Part shown: positions 18,936-28,138 of the stretch, piece after piece
How the letters are laid out: every line of letters begins with the position of its first letter
Position numbering within the stretch: position 1 is the first letter of the stretch
NCBI GenBank assembly: GCA_024692385.1
Contig: JAILMS010000093.1
Span: 1-33,098, forward strand
DNA: 33,098 nucleotides
Source: Prevotella sp.
GTDB lineage: Bacteria; Bacteroidota; Bacteroidia; Bacteroidales; Bacteroidaceae
Direction: 5' to 3'
Position numbers and translations under genes: made by a program
The notes under the pieces: generated by a model
What the model was told of the DNA's origin: nothing
Seen by the model: the letters and a program-made list of their open reading frames with translations, nothing else
The model's database searches: none

Positions 18936-21005
18936 TTACGCTTTTATTTCGCAACAAGGTATCCACATCCAGAAGGTAGAGCCATGCCCTTGTCCCTCAG
19001 AGTCTATACCGATAACACCATGGCATGCCGTGGCGATAGCCTTACAGATAGAGAGTCCCAAACCGGTACCTTGTATATAGTCATTGAGTTTGAAGAAGCG
19101 CTCAAAGAGTTTGTCCTGTACTTCTTTAGCAACACCGTCACCGGTATCTTCACAATAAAGGTACAAGCCTTCATGACTCTCGCCATTCTCTTCGCGCCAT
19201 TCTTTACGATAGCCCACCTTGATATGTCCCTGATGGGTGTATTTCACTGCATTGGTTACGAAATTGGTATAGACCTGACGAATACGGACTTCGTCAATCA
19301 TCGTCACATAAGTGGGATAAGGATTATCCTTGATAAACACGACAGTAGGTTCACGAAGGCGCTGCTGTAACTGTTCACAGAGTTCATCGAAGAACTTAGA
19401 GAAATCGGTCTGCAGGGCCATAATATCTACACTGCCGCTGATATCCAGTGAAGCTGCATCCTGGATGTCGTTAACCAGACGGAGCAACATGTCGCAGTTA
19501 TCTGTGATAAGGCGAATCATTTCCTGACGCTCCTCAGGAGTAGAGAGCATCGGCAGAACATCAGAGAAACCGACGATAGCATTCAGCGGAGTACGAATCT
19601 CATGGGTCATATTTGCAAGGAAGATACTCTTCATGCGACCAGAGTCGTTAGCACGCTCCGTTTCACGCTTCAGTTGTTCCTGTTTCTGCATGAGCTGGTT
19701 GATGTTACGCCATATGCCAAAAGCACCCTTCAGATTACCTTGTTCATCAAATTCAGGAATACTGTTAATCTGCACCCACTGCGGTTCTGTATGCTCATGT
19801 GTCACGACAAAATTCATACGTCCCATATAACTAATGGGCTTGCCAATAACGATGGCAGGATTATCCAAATCGCGTACAAACTCGTCATCCTGATTATAGA
19901 AGATACCCTTCAGCTGCTGCAACGTGAATTGTTTGGTGACAGTACTCAATCCATTATAGAATTCTATCACATTACGTTCCAAAGAAATACGCCAAGCCTG
20001 TAAGCCACAAGTATCCATCATGTAGCGCAACTCTTTTTCATAGAGCTGAATAGATTCATTGACCTTCTGGATTTCGATATCGTTCTTTTTGGCTTGCATA
20101 TACAACTCACGCTCTTCTGAGATATCACGTGCAGCCACAGAAAGGTATATCAGCTTACCTTCATCATCATAGATTGGGTGTACACCTATTTCCAGATAGA
20201 TATACATTTCGCGTTCAGGAACAATACTCAGTGAGCAAGCCAGATATTCGTTCGGATGATAACGGTCGAGTACCTCATTAAAAGGAGCTATATCAAACAG
20301 ATTTACCTTCGAGAAGAAGGCGTCACTATCATCACTGTCGAAGTGACAGATGTCACGCATCATCTTGTTGGCGGCAAGCAGCCATCCCTCAGGTGAATAG
20401 AATGACAAACCTACGATAGAGTCCTCAAAGATTTGCTTATAGCGCTTGGTAAGTTCTTCTTCTTCCTGCTGATGAGTACGCAATTCCGTTTCATCAAGCA
20501 GCACACTGATAATGCTAACAGGGGTACTGCTTCCTGCAACATATTCAGCCACACTATTGCTACGGATGTAAATCCAACACGGTTCTCCACCGCCATAGTT
20601 GACATTCCAGCGATAGCTAAATTCTGCGGACTGCAACTTACCATCAAGAAGCTGCTGAAGAGTTATTAATGCTTGATCGGCATCATCAGGATGGAGATAA
20701 TTTCTGAACTCGTCAGCTTTAATCTCGGAACTTGGAAGCAAATTACCTCTCAGTCGCCTGATAGTATTACCGGCAATGTCATAGATGACGACATCATTGT
20801 CGGCTATCTTTAGAGCTTTCTCCATCATCTCATAGGTAGAGGTGGCTGAAGCGATGCTTTGGCGAACATGACGACGCACACGGAAATTCTGATACATGAG
20901 GGCCATAAAGGATAGTGACACCACCAGCAGTAACAGTAACGCTCCAAGCGACGTAATCGAAATAGAGAGTTCTAAGAGGAGATATGTGAATGTCAGTATT
21001 ATCAT
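18936..21005 (-). CDS. Sensor histidine kinase C: N-terminal TM, PAS repeats, HisKA + HATPase_c (canonical H-box), no periplasmic binding domain
   Basis: N-terminal hydrophobic segment; FLANMTHEIRTPLNAIVGFSDVL (His codon 19602-19604); TNFVTNAVKYT; CEDTGDGV; GTGLGLSIC; ATGA overlap with upstream ORF. Confidence 0.9.
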   Translation of the reverse strand: MIILTFTYLLLELSISITSLGALLLLLVVSLSFMALMYQNFRVRRHVRQSIASATSTYEMMEKALKIADNDVVIYDIAGNTIRRLRGNLLPSSEIKADEFRNYLHPDDADQALITLQQLLDGKLQSAEFSYRWNVNYGGGEPCWIYIRSNSVAEYVAGSSTPVSIISVLLDETELRTHQQEEEELTKRYKQIFEDSIVGLSFYSPEGWLLAANKMMRDICHFDSDDSDAFFSKVNLFDIAPFNEVLDRYHPNEYLACSLSIVPEREMYIYLEIGVHPIYDDEGKLIYLSVAARDISEERELYMQAKKNDIEIQKVNESIQLYEKELRYMMDTCGLQAWRISLERNVIEFYNGLSTVTKQFTLQQLKGIFYNQDDEFVRDLDNPAIVIGKPISYMGRMNFVVTHEHTEPQWVQINSIPEFDEQGNLKGAFGIWRNINQLMQKQEQLKRETERANDSGRMKSIFLANMTHEIRTPLNAIVGFSDVLPMLSTPEERQEMIRLITDNCDMLLRLVNDIQDAASLDISGSVDIMALQTDFSKFFDELCEQLQQRLREPTVVFIKDNPYPTYVTMIDEVRIRQVYTNFVTNAVKYTHQGHIKVGYRKEWREENGESHEGLYLYCEDTGDGVAKEVQDKLFERFFKLNDYIQGTGLGLSICKAIATACHGVIGIDSEGQGHGSTFWMWIPCCEIKA

Positions 21006-23098
21006 AGCAGGATGTTTTCAGTTGTATTTGAGGTATTTTCTTCAAGTCGTCTTTCTATAGTTGCCGCCTCACAAGGAACTGCTACCCAGATAGTAGTACC
21101 CTTGTGCTGCTTCGACTCAACTTCTATGGTACCGCCCATCTGACGAACCAACGACTCGACGATAGGCAGGTCAAGACCGGAGCCATAGAGTTCGTCGTCG
21201 GGACCTTGTACAAAACGATCAAACATATGTGGCATAACATCTTCAGGAATACCTTCACCATTGTCTTCAATGGTAATGAGCAATTCGCCACGACGATATT
21301 CACAACGGGCCTTAGAATAGCCCTGCTCCAGATGGAGTGTGGACAACCAACAAAGTTTCTCAATAACCTTTCCTAATTGTTCTACGTCAATATTAATAAC
21401 CAGACTATCATAGGGGTTGTCAACAATTGTCTTCACCTGAGTGTTAGCATCGCTCCAACCGAGCTGACAGTAGTTGGCAAAGATTGCTGAGAAGTCAATA
21501 TAATCCTTGTGATATTCCACCATATTGGCATCCAGACTTGACAACAACATAATATCGTTCACCAACTTCAGCATATTGTTAGAGTGGGTTTTTATCTGCT
21601 CGACAAAAGCAGGCTCATCGGCCTCATCGTGGGGTGCATTAAACAATCCGGCGAAACCGACAACATTATTCAATGGGGTACGAATCTGATAACTCATGTT
21701 CGAGAGGAAGGATTGCTTCAGCAGCTCTGTCTCCTGAGCCTTCTTAGTCTCCACGGCCAGACGATTTTCCATCTCCACCATATCAGTCATATCACGGCAC
21801 ATACCATAATAGCGCTCCACCTTTCCATTTTCATCAAGCATGGGCACCATATTGAACATCAGCCAGATAGGACGACCTTTCTTGTCACGAATCTCAGTCT
21901 CGATGTTGACATTAATATTATAAGGTGACAGATGATCCATACGGTTCAGCACGCTGGAAACAGTGCGACGGAAGCGCGGGGTAGCCAAACGGATACAGCG
22001 TAACTGTGACAACTTCATCTGTGACTGCGTGATATTATTAGACAACTCCAGCGTGAATGACTTCGGATAGTAGTTTACCATACGAATATCACTGATACGC
22101 AGCGCATAATTAATATTGGAGATGTATTCACGGATATTCTCGTTCACCTTATGCAACTGCTCGGCACCAGCTTTCTGGCGGTGGTACGAAACCACCATCT
22201 CCGTAATATCACGACCAGCCATATAAACACCCTCCAAATTACCTTTTGCATCTCGGATGGGGTTAATGGTAGAATCGTAGTACATCTTCTTTCCTTTCAA
22301 GCCAAATTCATCCAAATGATAGATAGGAGATTCGAAATTATGGAAGTCTACAATAGAGGAAGAACGAGTATTATCCATTGACTCAAGATCGACATCAGCA
22401 AAAAAGGGATTGTTCTTCAATAGGAATTCATTGTCAAGCACAAATTCACGATTGGGAACGCCAAAGGCCTTGCAGGCACGATCATTGATGTCACGCAAAA
22501 CACCATGGTTATCGTAGTACACCATATCAATCAGCGAACTACTGAACACCGTATGATAACGAAGCAGCAACTGATTGACAGCCTCCAAACGACGATACTC
22601 TTCAGTTACGTCATGCTGGATTCCTAAAATACTGACAACATGACCTCTGCTGTTACGACGATCTACGGATACTGTCACCTCATAATGGCGAAGGAAAGAG
22701 TCATCCTTGGCATTACTGGCCAGCATGACAACGGCATTATTCTTCTTACCATCACAAATATCGAAGATTGCCGTGCGTAGCGTTTCAAAGTCTTCACGGT
22801 CAAAGAACTGTAGGAAATCTATAGGATTATAACGCTGCTCCATAGTACCTTCTTCAGAAATAATAAGATACTGACGGGTAGCAGGAATATATTTCCATAT
22901 ACGCAAGCGCCCTGCTTGCAGAACTAAAGCCAGATGGGCATTCTGTTCCTTCTGGCGAGCAGTAGCCTCTTTGGCGCGCTTCAGATAGACATAATTGTAG
23001 ACAATCACTATCAGAATCGCCACCAACAGCACACCCACTACGGCAAATACGTAGTGATTGAGGCTCGACATTGACATTTCACTCGTTTGATATAACAT
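21002..23098 (-). CDS. Histidine-kinase-like protein D (probable pseudokinase): N-terminal TM, PAS repeats, degenerate HisKA/HATPase_c
   Basis: TM YVFAVVGVLLVAILIVIVYNYVYL; FLSNMSYQIRTPLNNVVGFAGLF (Tyr codon 21689-21691); N-box replaced by EKLCWLSTLHL; EDNGEGIP retained; G2 changed to GSGLDLPIV. The track start 23134 is a TTG inside the promoter; ATG 23098 or 23077 preferred. Confidence 0.86.
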   Translation of the reverse strand: MLYQTSEMSMSSLNHYVFAVVGVLLVAILIVIVYNYVYLKRAKEATARQKEQNAHLALVLQAGRLRIWKYIPATRQYLIISEEGTMEQRYNPIDFLQFFDREDFETLRTAIFDICDGKKNNAVVMLASNAKDDSFLRHYEVTVSVDRRNSRGHVVSILGIQHDVTEEYRRLEAVNQLLLRYHTVFSSSLIDMVYYDNHGVLRDINDRACKAFGVPNREFVLDNEFLLKNNPFFADVDLESMDNTRSSSIVDFHNFESPIYHLDEFGLKGKKMYYDSTINPIRDAKGNLEGVYMAGRDITEMVVSYHRQKAGAEQLHKVNENIREYISNINYALRISDIRMVNYYPKSFTLELSNNITQSQMKLSQLRCIRLATPRFRRTVSSVLNRMDHLSPYNINVNIETEIRDKKGRPIWLMFNMVPMLDENGKVERYYGMCRDMTDMVEMENRLAVETKKAQETELLKQSFLSNMSYQIRTPLNNVVGFAGLFNAPHDEADEPAFVEQIKTHSNNMLKLVNDIMLLSSLDANMVEYHKDYIDFSAIFANYCQLGWSDANTQVKTIVDNPYDSLVINIDVEQLGKVIEKLCWLSTLHLEQGYSKARCEYRRGELLITIEDNGEGIPEDVMPHMFDRFVQGPDDELYGSGLDLPIVESLVRQMGGTIEVESKQHKGTTIWVAVPCEAATIERRLEENTSNTTENILL

Positions 23099-23131
23099 TC
23101 TTAGGATAGTAGTATCATAGGTTAATGTAGG

Positions 23132-23162
23132 CAAAGGTATAAAACTTACGGCACTTTACAAA
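23132..23162 (-). promoter_or_regulatory. Promoter of the kinase cluster D-C-B-A
   Basis: Minus strand: -33 TTTG (CAAA at 23159-23162), 19 bp spacer, -7 TACCTTTG (CAAAGGTA at 23132-23139). Confidence 0.65.
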
Positions 23163-23190
23163 ATTTTTTATAACTTTTTTCACAAAATGC

Positions 23191-23222
23191 TTTGCATAGT
23201 CAGAATTTAGTTCGTATCTTTG
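23191..23222 (+). promoter_or_regulatory. Promoter of frr
   Basis: TTTG 23191-23194, 20 bp spacer, TATCTTTG 23215-23222; ATG 23251. Confidence 0.65.
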
Positions 23223-23250
23223 TAGCAAATATCACATAAATAAGAAAAAT

Positions 23251-23811
23251 ATGATTGACGTTAAACAGACATTAGCTGATGCTGAAGAGCGTATGCAGAT
23301 GGCTTCCATGTACTTGGAAGAAGAGCTGAGCCGTGTACGTGCAGGCCGCGCCAACGTAGCCATTCTCGATGGTGTACGTGTAGAATCTTATGGTTCTAGA
23401 GTTCCTCTGAACCAAGTTGCCAACATTTCCACTCCCGATGCTCGCACCATTGCCATCAAGCCATGGGACAAGAAGCAGATTCGCGACATTGAGAAGGCTA
23501 TTATGGATTCTGATGTAGGCATCACTCCTGAGAATAATGGTGAGATTATCCGTCTGGGACTCCCCCAGCCTACTGAGGAGCGCCGCCGCGACCTCGTGAA
23601 ACAGTGTAACAAAATTACCGAGAAGGCTAAGATTGAGGTACGCAATGTTCGCAGTGACATCAAGGAGAAGCTGAAGAAGGCCATCAAAGACGGACTTTCT
23701 GAGGACAACGAGAAGGATGCCGAGAACGAACTGCAGAAGCTGCACGACAAGTACATCAAGAAGCTTGATGACCTCATGGAGGCCAAGAACAAGGAAATCA
23801 TGACCGTTTAA
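23251..23811 (+). CDS. frr: Ribosome recycling factor
   Basis: 186 aa; RVRAGRANVAILDGVRVESYGSRVPLNQVANIS, PWDKKQIRDIEKAIMDSDVGITPENNGEIIRL. Confidence 0.96.
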   Translation: MIDVKQTLADAEERMQMASMYLEEELSRVRAGRANVAILDGVRVESYGSRVPLNQVANISTPDARTIAIKPWDKKQIRDIEKAIMDSDVGITPENNGEIIRLGLPQPTEERRRDLVKQCNKITEKAKIEVRNVRSDIKEKLKKAIKDGLSEDNEKDAENELQKLHDKYIKKLDDLMEAKNKEIMTV

Positions 23812-24762
23812 ATGCAGGGACTGGTCATAAAGAATACTGGAAGCTGGTACACCGTCCTGACGGATGATGGCCAGCTCCTTGATTGTAAGGTAAAGGGCAA
23901 TTTCCGCATCAAGGGAATTCGCTCTACTAATCCCGTGGCCGTTGGCGACAGGGTAACAGTAGGTGATGGCTGCTGGATAACAGATATCGAGGACCGTCGC
24001 AACTACATTATTCGCAAGAGTATCAATCTCTCCAAACAGAGCCACATCCTGGCAGCCAATGTCGATCAAGCATTGCTCATCGTCACCGTTGCCAAACCAG
24101 AGACCTCTACTACGTTCATTGACCGTTTCCTGGCCTCTGCCGAAGCCTATCGCATTCCTGTCATCTTAGTATTCAACAAGGTAGATTTGCTCAGCGATGA
24201 AGAACAACACTACCAACAGATGATGATACAGCTCTATGAAACCATTGGTTATGAATGTCGTGCCATTTCTGCAGAGACAGGCGAAGGCGTTGAGGAACTG
24301 CGCACCCTACTCGACAACAAGATTACATTACTTAGTGGCAATAGTGGTGTAGGCAAATCAACACTCATTAATCGCTTGATACCTCACGCAAATCAACGTA
24401 CTGCAGAAATCAGCGATGCTCACCAGACGGGTATGCACACCACCACGTTCAGCGAGATGATTCCACTCGCCTCGAACGTGACTGATAGTTCCGCTATAGG
24501 CGCTCACTCCTGGCTCATTGACACTCCTGGAATTAAGGGTTTCGGAACCTTCGACATTGAGCGTGAAGAGCTCACCAGCTATTTCAAGGAGATTTTTGAA
24601 TTCTCCAAGCAGTGTAAGTTCTCTGACTGTAGCCACACACACGAGCCTGGTTGTGCTGTACTGAAGGCCGTTGAAGACCACTACATCGCCCAGAGTCGCT
24701 ACCAGTCATACCTCTCTATGCTAGACGACAAGGACGAAAATAAATATCGCGAAGCCTATTAG
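23812..24762 (+). CDS. rsgA: Ribosome small subunit-dependent GTPase A
   Basis: 316 aa; [30 protein letters not shown], zinc-binding region [19 protein letters not shown] of frr abuts its ATG. Confidence 0.95.
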   Translation: MQGLVIKNTGSWYTVLTDDGQLLDCKVKGNFRIKGIRSTNPVAVGDRVTVGDGCWITDIEDRRNYIIRKSINLSKQSHILAANVDQALLIVTVAKPETSTTFIDRFLASAEAYRIPVILVFNKVDLLSDEEQHYQQMMIQLYETIGYECRAISAETGEGVEELRTLLDNKITLLSGNSGVGKSTLINRLIPHANQRTAEISDAHQTGMHTTTFSEMIPLASNVTDSSAIGAHSWLIDTPGIKGFGTFDIEREELTSYFKEIFEFSKQCKFSDCSHTHEPGCAVLKAVEDHYIAQSRYQSYLSMLDDKDENKYREAY

Positions 24763-24765
24763 CCC

Positions 24766-25836
24766 ATGAATCTAAACGACAAGCGTATCGCAGTATTGCT
24801 TTCAGGCGGTGTAGACTCCAGCGTTGTGCTCTATGAGCTGGTTCGCCAGGGATTACACCCAGACTGTTTCTATATTAAGATCGGTCCTGAGGAGGAAGAA
24901 GAGTGGGACTGCTCTTCTGAAGAGGACTTGGAAATGGCTACAGCTGTCAGCCACAAGTATGGTTGTAAGTTGGAGGTCATCGACTGCCACCATGAGTATT
25001 GGAATCAGGTAACGCAGTACACGATGGATAAAGTACGTGCTGGACTGACGCCAAACCCAGACGTCATGTGCAACCGTCTTATTAAGTTCGGCGCTTTCCA
25101 TGAGAAGCGTGGTCACGACTACGACCTCATCGCTACAGGCCACTATGCGACAACGGAAATAGACGATGAAGGAAGAAAGTGGCTTACCACAAGTCCCGAC
25201 CCCGTCAAGGATCAGACTGACTTTCTCGCACAGATCTACGACTGGCAATTGGAAAAGGCGCTATTCCCCATCGGTCATATGATGAAAGAAGAGGTACGCG
25301 AGATTGCTGAGCGAGAACACTTGGTCAATGCCAAGCGTAAAGACTCACAAGGCATTTGTTTTCTGGGCAAGATTAACTATAACGACTATCTGCGTCGCTA
25401 TTTAGGCGAGTTGCCCGGCGATGTGATAGAACTTGAAACGGGTAAACTCATCGGCAAACATAAAGGTCACTGGTTCCATACTATCGGACAGCGCAAAGGC
25501 ATGGGACTGGGTGGTGGACCGTGGTTTGTCGTCAAGAAAGATATCAAGCAGAATATCATCTATGTCTCTCACGGCTACGACCCTGAGACAGCCTACAAGC
25601 AAGACTTCCCCATCATGGCATTTCATAGCATCAACGGACAGCTACCGCCAACAGACATCACGTTGAAGATTCGCCATACGCCGGAATTTTTACCTGCACG
25701 TTTGGAGTCTATAGGTAACGGAAGCTACATTGTACATGCCACTGCACCGATTCATGGTGTTGCTCCTGGCCAGTTCTGTGTAGTCTATGATAATCGTCAC
25801 CATCGTTGCTATGGTAGTGGCGAAATTACCGTATAA
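24766..25836 (+). CDS. mnmA: tRNA 2-thiouridine(34) synthase MnmA
   Basis: VLLSGGVDSSVVLYEL, TPNPDVMCNRLIKFG, ATGHYATTE, DSQGICFLGKI, HTIGQRKGMGLGG. Confidence 0.93.
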   Translation: MNLNDKRIAVLLSGGVDSSVVLYELVRQGLHPDCFYIKIGPEEEEEWDCSSEEDLEMATAVSHKYGCKLEVIDCHHEYWNQVTQYTMDKVRAGLTPNPDVMCNRLIKFGAFHEKRGHDYDLIATGHYATTEIDDEGRKWLTTSPDPVKDQTDFLAQIYDWQLEKALFPIGHMMKEEVREIAEREHLVNAKRKDSQGICFLGKINYNDYLRRYLGELPGDVIELETGKLIGKHKGHWFHTIGQRKGMGLGGGPWFVVKKDIKQNIIYVSHGYDPETAYKQDFPIMAFHSINGQLPPTDITLKIRHTPEFLPARLESIGNGSYIVHATAPIHGVAPGQFCVVYDNRHHRCYGSGEITV

Positions 25837-25901
25837 TTATACGTTATATAGTACTTTTTGTAGGTAATTGACGTATTTTCTTCAAAATTCTTCTATTTTT
25901 G

Positions 25902-25932
25902 TTGGAAGAATAAGAAATAATTCATATCTTTG
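25902..25932 (+). promoter_or_regulatory. Promoter upstream of the 35-aa small ORF
   Basis: TTG 25902-25904, ~20 bp spacer, TATCTTTG 25925-25932. Confidence 0.55.
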
Positions 25933-26006
25933 TCGCGAAAATGAACAATTACGACGTTTAACTAAAACAAAATAATCAATAACTAAAAAATAAGGAGAAT
26001 AAAACT

Positions 26007-26114
26007 ATGAAGTCACAAAAGTTGATAATCAACCAAGAAGAGTACGAGGTGGACAACCAGTACAATGAAGAAGAATGTCGTCAACAAGACAATTCTAGCA
26101 TTTGGTATAACTAA
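26007..26114 (+). CDS. Candidate small protein, 35 aa
   Basis: AAGGAG upstream, then MKSQKLIINQEEYEVDNQYNEEECRQQDNSSIWYN*; below the track's size range; own promoter and terminator. Confidence 0.55.
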   Translation: MKSQKLIINQEEYEVDNQYNEEECRQQDNSSIWYN

Positions 26115-26134
26115 ATCTATTTAGAAAAAAATAG

Positions 26135-26170
26135 CCGCGCCACTAAAGAGTGAGCGCGGTTTTTTGTTTT
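26135..26170 (+). terminator. Rho-independent terminator after the small ORF
   Basis: CCGCGC-CACTAAAGAGTGA-GCGCGG followed by TTTTTTGTTTTTTT. Confidence 0.85.
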
Positions 26171-26220
26171 TTTATCCTTTTATTCTTTTTCATCTTGTTT
26201 TTTTTCACTACCTTTGCCCT

Positions 26221-26823
26221 ATGAATAACACAAAATGGAGTGAGATTGTAATATTGGTCGATGCTGAATATGTTGATAAGGTTGCTTTCGACCTGACCGT
26301 AAACTTTGAGCGCATGCTGGGGCGCCGTATTCCACAGGCAGATATGGCCCAGTGGTTAGAGTGTGTTGCATTGGATGGCGGAGTAAGACCACAGTCGGCA
26401 GACACAGACGCTCAGACCTCTATTCAGGTGGTACTGATTCACGACAAAGGACACCAGCAGATGGACAATTTCCTGCCAGGACAATTCACCGACCTTGACG
26501 GCAAGGCTTTCAGCGGACAGTTGGGTGAGTTTCTCATCAGTTGCGTACAGGTGGAAGACATAGTCACCAAGGACGATCTATACATCGACTCTCTACAAGT
26601 CATTTCTAACGCTGCCGAGGTAAAACGACTGATGGTGATTGCCGACAGCGAACACATATATTATAAGGTACGCGAGGCGCTTCGACAAGCAGACCCCGAC
26701 AAACACATCACCGTCTTCACTATGCAGCCTATGACTAGCGGTAGTTTCCGCCAGGAGATATTGGGTTATTCACTAATGGCTGCTCTGGGCATCAAGTCGG
26801 AGGAGTTGAATGGAGCATCGTAA
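26221..26823 (+). CDS. Conserved Bacteroidota-type protein of unknown function
   Basis: MNNTKWSEIVILVDAEYVDKVAFDLTVNFERMLGRRIPQADMAQWLEC...; good ORF upstream of the saccharopine dehydrogenase-like gene. Confidence 0.7.
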   Translation: MNNTKWSEIVILVDAEYVDKVAFDLTVNFERMLGRRIPQADMAQWLECVALDGGVRPQSADTDAQTSIQVVLIHDKGHQQMDNFLPGQFTDLDGKAFSGQLGEFLISCVQVEDIVTKDDLYIDSLQVISNAAEVKRLMVIADSEHIYYKVREALRQADPDKHITVFTMQPMTSGSFRQEILGYSLMAALGIKSEELNGAS

Positions 26824-26859
26824 CAACATAATATCGAAAATAATAAAAATAATATAACT

Positions 26860-28098
26860 ATGGCAAGAGTATTAATGATTGGCGCAGGTGGCGTCGCTAC
26901 AGTGGCAGCGTTCAAGATTGCTCAAAACGCTGACGTATTTACAGAATTTATGATAGCCAGTCGCAGAAAGGCAAAGTGCGACAAAATTGTTGAGGACATC
27001 CACAAGGCTGGATACAAACTGGATATCAAAACAGCCCAGGTGGATGCTGACGACGTAGAGCAGCTGAAGGTCTTGTTCAATGACTACAAGCCTGAGTTGG
27101 TTATCAACCTCGCCCTTCCCTATCAAGACCTGACCATCATGGATGCGTGTCTGGCTTGCGGATGTAGCTATCTCGACACTGCCAACTACGAACCCAAAGA
27201 CGAGGCACACTTCGAGTACTCTTGGCAATGGGCTTATCGTGAGCGCTTCGAGAAGGCTGGTCTCACAGCCATCCTCGGTTGTGGTTTCGACCCAGGTGTT
27301 ACCAGCATCTATACTGCCTACGCTGCTAAGCACCACTTCAAAGAGATTCAGTATCTGGACATCGTCGACTGTAATGCAGGCGACCATCATAAGGCTTTCG
27401 CCACTAACTTCAACCCAGAGATTAACATCCGCGAGATTACCCAGAAGGGACTCTATTGGGAGAATGGTCAATGGGTAGAAACAGAGCCTCTGGAGATTCA
27501 CAAGGACCTCACCTACCCCAACATCGGTCCTCGCGACAGCTATCTGCTGCACCACGAGGAGATTGAGTCACTGGTCATCAACTATCCTACCATCAAGCGT
27601 GCTCGCTTCTGGATGACCTTTGGCCAGCAGTATCTGAAGCACCTCGAGGTCATTCAGAACATCGGCATGAGTCGTATCGACGAGATTGAATATGAGGCTC
27701 CATTGGCTGACGGTACAGGTACTGCCAAAGTTAAGATTGTTCCTCTGCAGTTCCTGAAGGCCGTACTGCCTAACCCACAGGATCTTGGCGAGAACTACGA
27801 AGGCCAGACCTCTATCGGCTGTCGCATCCGCGGTATCGGCAACGATGGCAAGGAGCATACCTATTATGTTTATAACAACTGCTCTCACCGTGCTGCTTAC
27901 GAGGAGACAGGTATGCAGGGTGTCTCTTACACTACTGGCGTTCCTGCTATGATTGGTGCAATGATGTTCTGTAAGGGTCTGTGGAAGAAACCTGGTGTTC
28001 ACAACGTCGAAGAGTTTGATCCCGATCCATTCATGGAGCAACTCAACAAGCAAGGTCTCCCTTGGTATGAGATTCACGATGGTGACCTGGAATTATAA
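26860..28098 (+). CDS. Saccharopine dehydrogenase family protein, probably carboxynorspermidine synthase
   Basis: 412 aa; MARVLMIGAGGVATVAAFKIAQ, VINLALPYQDLTIMDACLACGCSYLDTANYEP, GCGFDPGVTSIYTAYA. Confidence 0.85.
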   Translation: MARVLMIGAGGVATVAAFKIAQNADVFTEFMIASRRKAKCDKIVEDIHKAGYKLDIKTAQVDADDVEQLKVLFNDYKPELVINLALPYQDLTIMDACLACGCSYLDTANYEPKDEAHFEYSWQWAYRERFEKAGLTAILGCGFDPGVTSIYTAYAAKHHFKEIQYLDIVDCNAGDHHKAFATNFNPEINIREITQKGLYWENGQWVETEPLEIHKDLTYPNIGPRDSYLLHHEEIESLVINYPTIKRARFWMTFGQQYLKHLEVIQNIGMSRIDEIEYEAPLADGTGTAKVKIVPLQFLKAVLPNPQDLGENYEGQTSIGCRIRGIGNDGKEHTYYVYNNCSHRAAYEETGMQGVSYTTGVPAMIGAMMFCKGLWKKPGVHNVEEFDPDPFMEQLNKQGLPWYEIHDGDLEL

Positions 28099-28138
28099 TA
28101 AGACGTCGAAATAACGAAACAAAAATACAACAAAGAAT

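Noticed and set aside
23098-23134. ORF-track start of kinase D at 23134
   Set aside because: That codon is TTG and overlaps the -7 box CAAAGGTA (minus TACCTTTG); ATG at 23098 or 23077 is more plausible
13352-23134. Hybrid two-component systems (HTCS) of the SusR/polysaccharide-utilisation type
   Set aside because: No receiver domain, AraC output domain or Y_Y_Y/beta-propeller sensor repeats, and no SusC/SusD genes nearby
23272-24069. 265-aa minus ORF opposite frr/rsgA
   Set aside because: Spans two clear housekeeping genes on the other strand; no recognisable domain
26164-26220. N-terminal extension MFFYPFILFHLVFFHYLCP of the 26221 gene as a signal or TM segment
   Set aside because: Starts at TTG in the terminator T-tract and contains the TACCTTTG promoter-like box; hydrophobicity is an artefact of T-rich DNA
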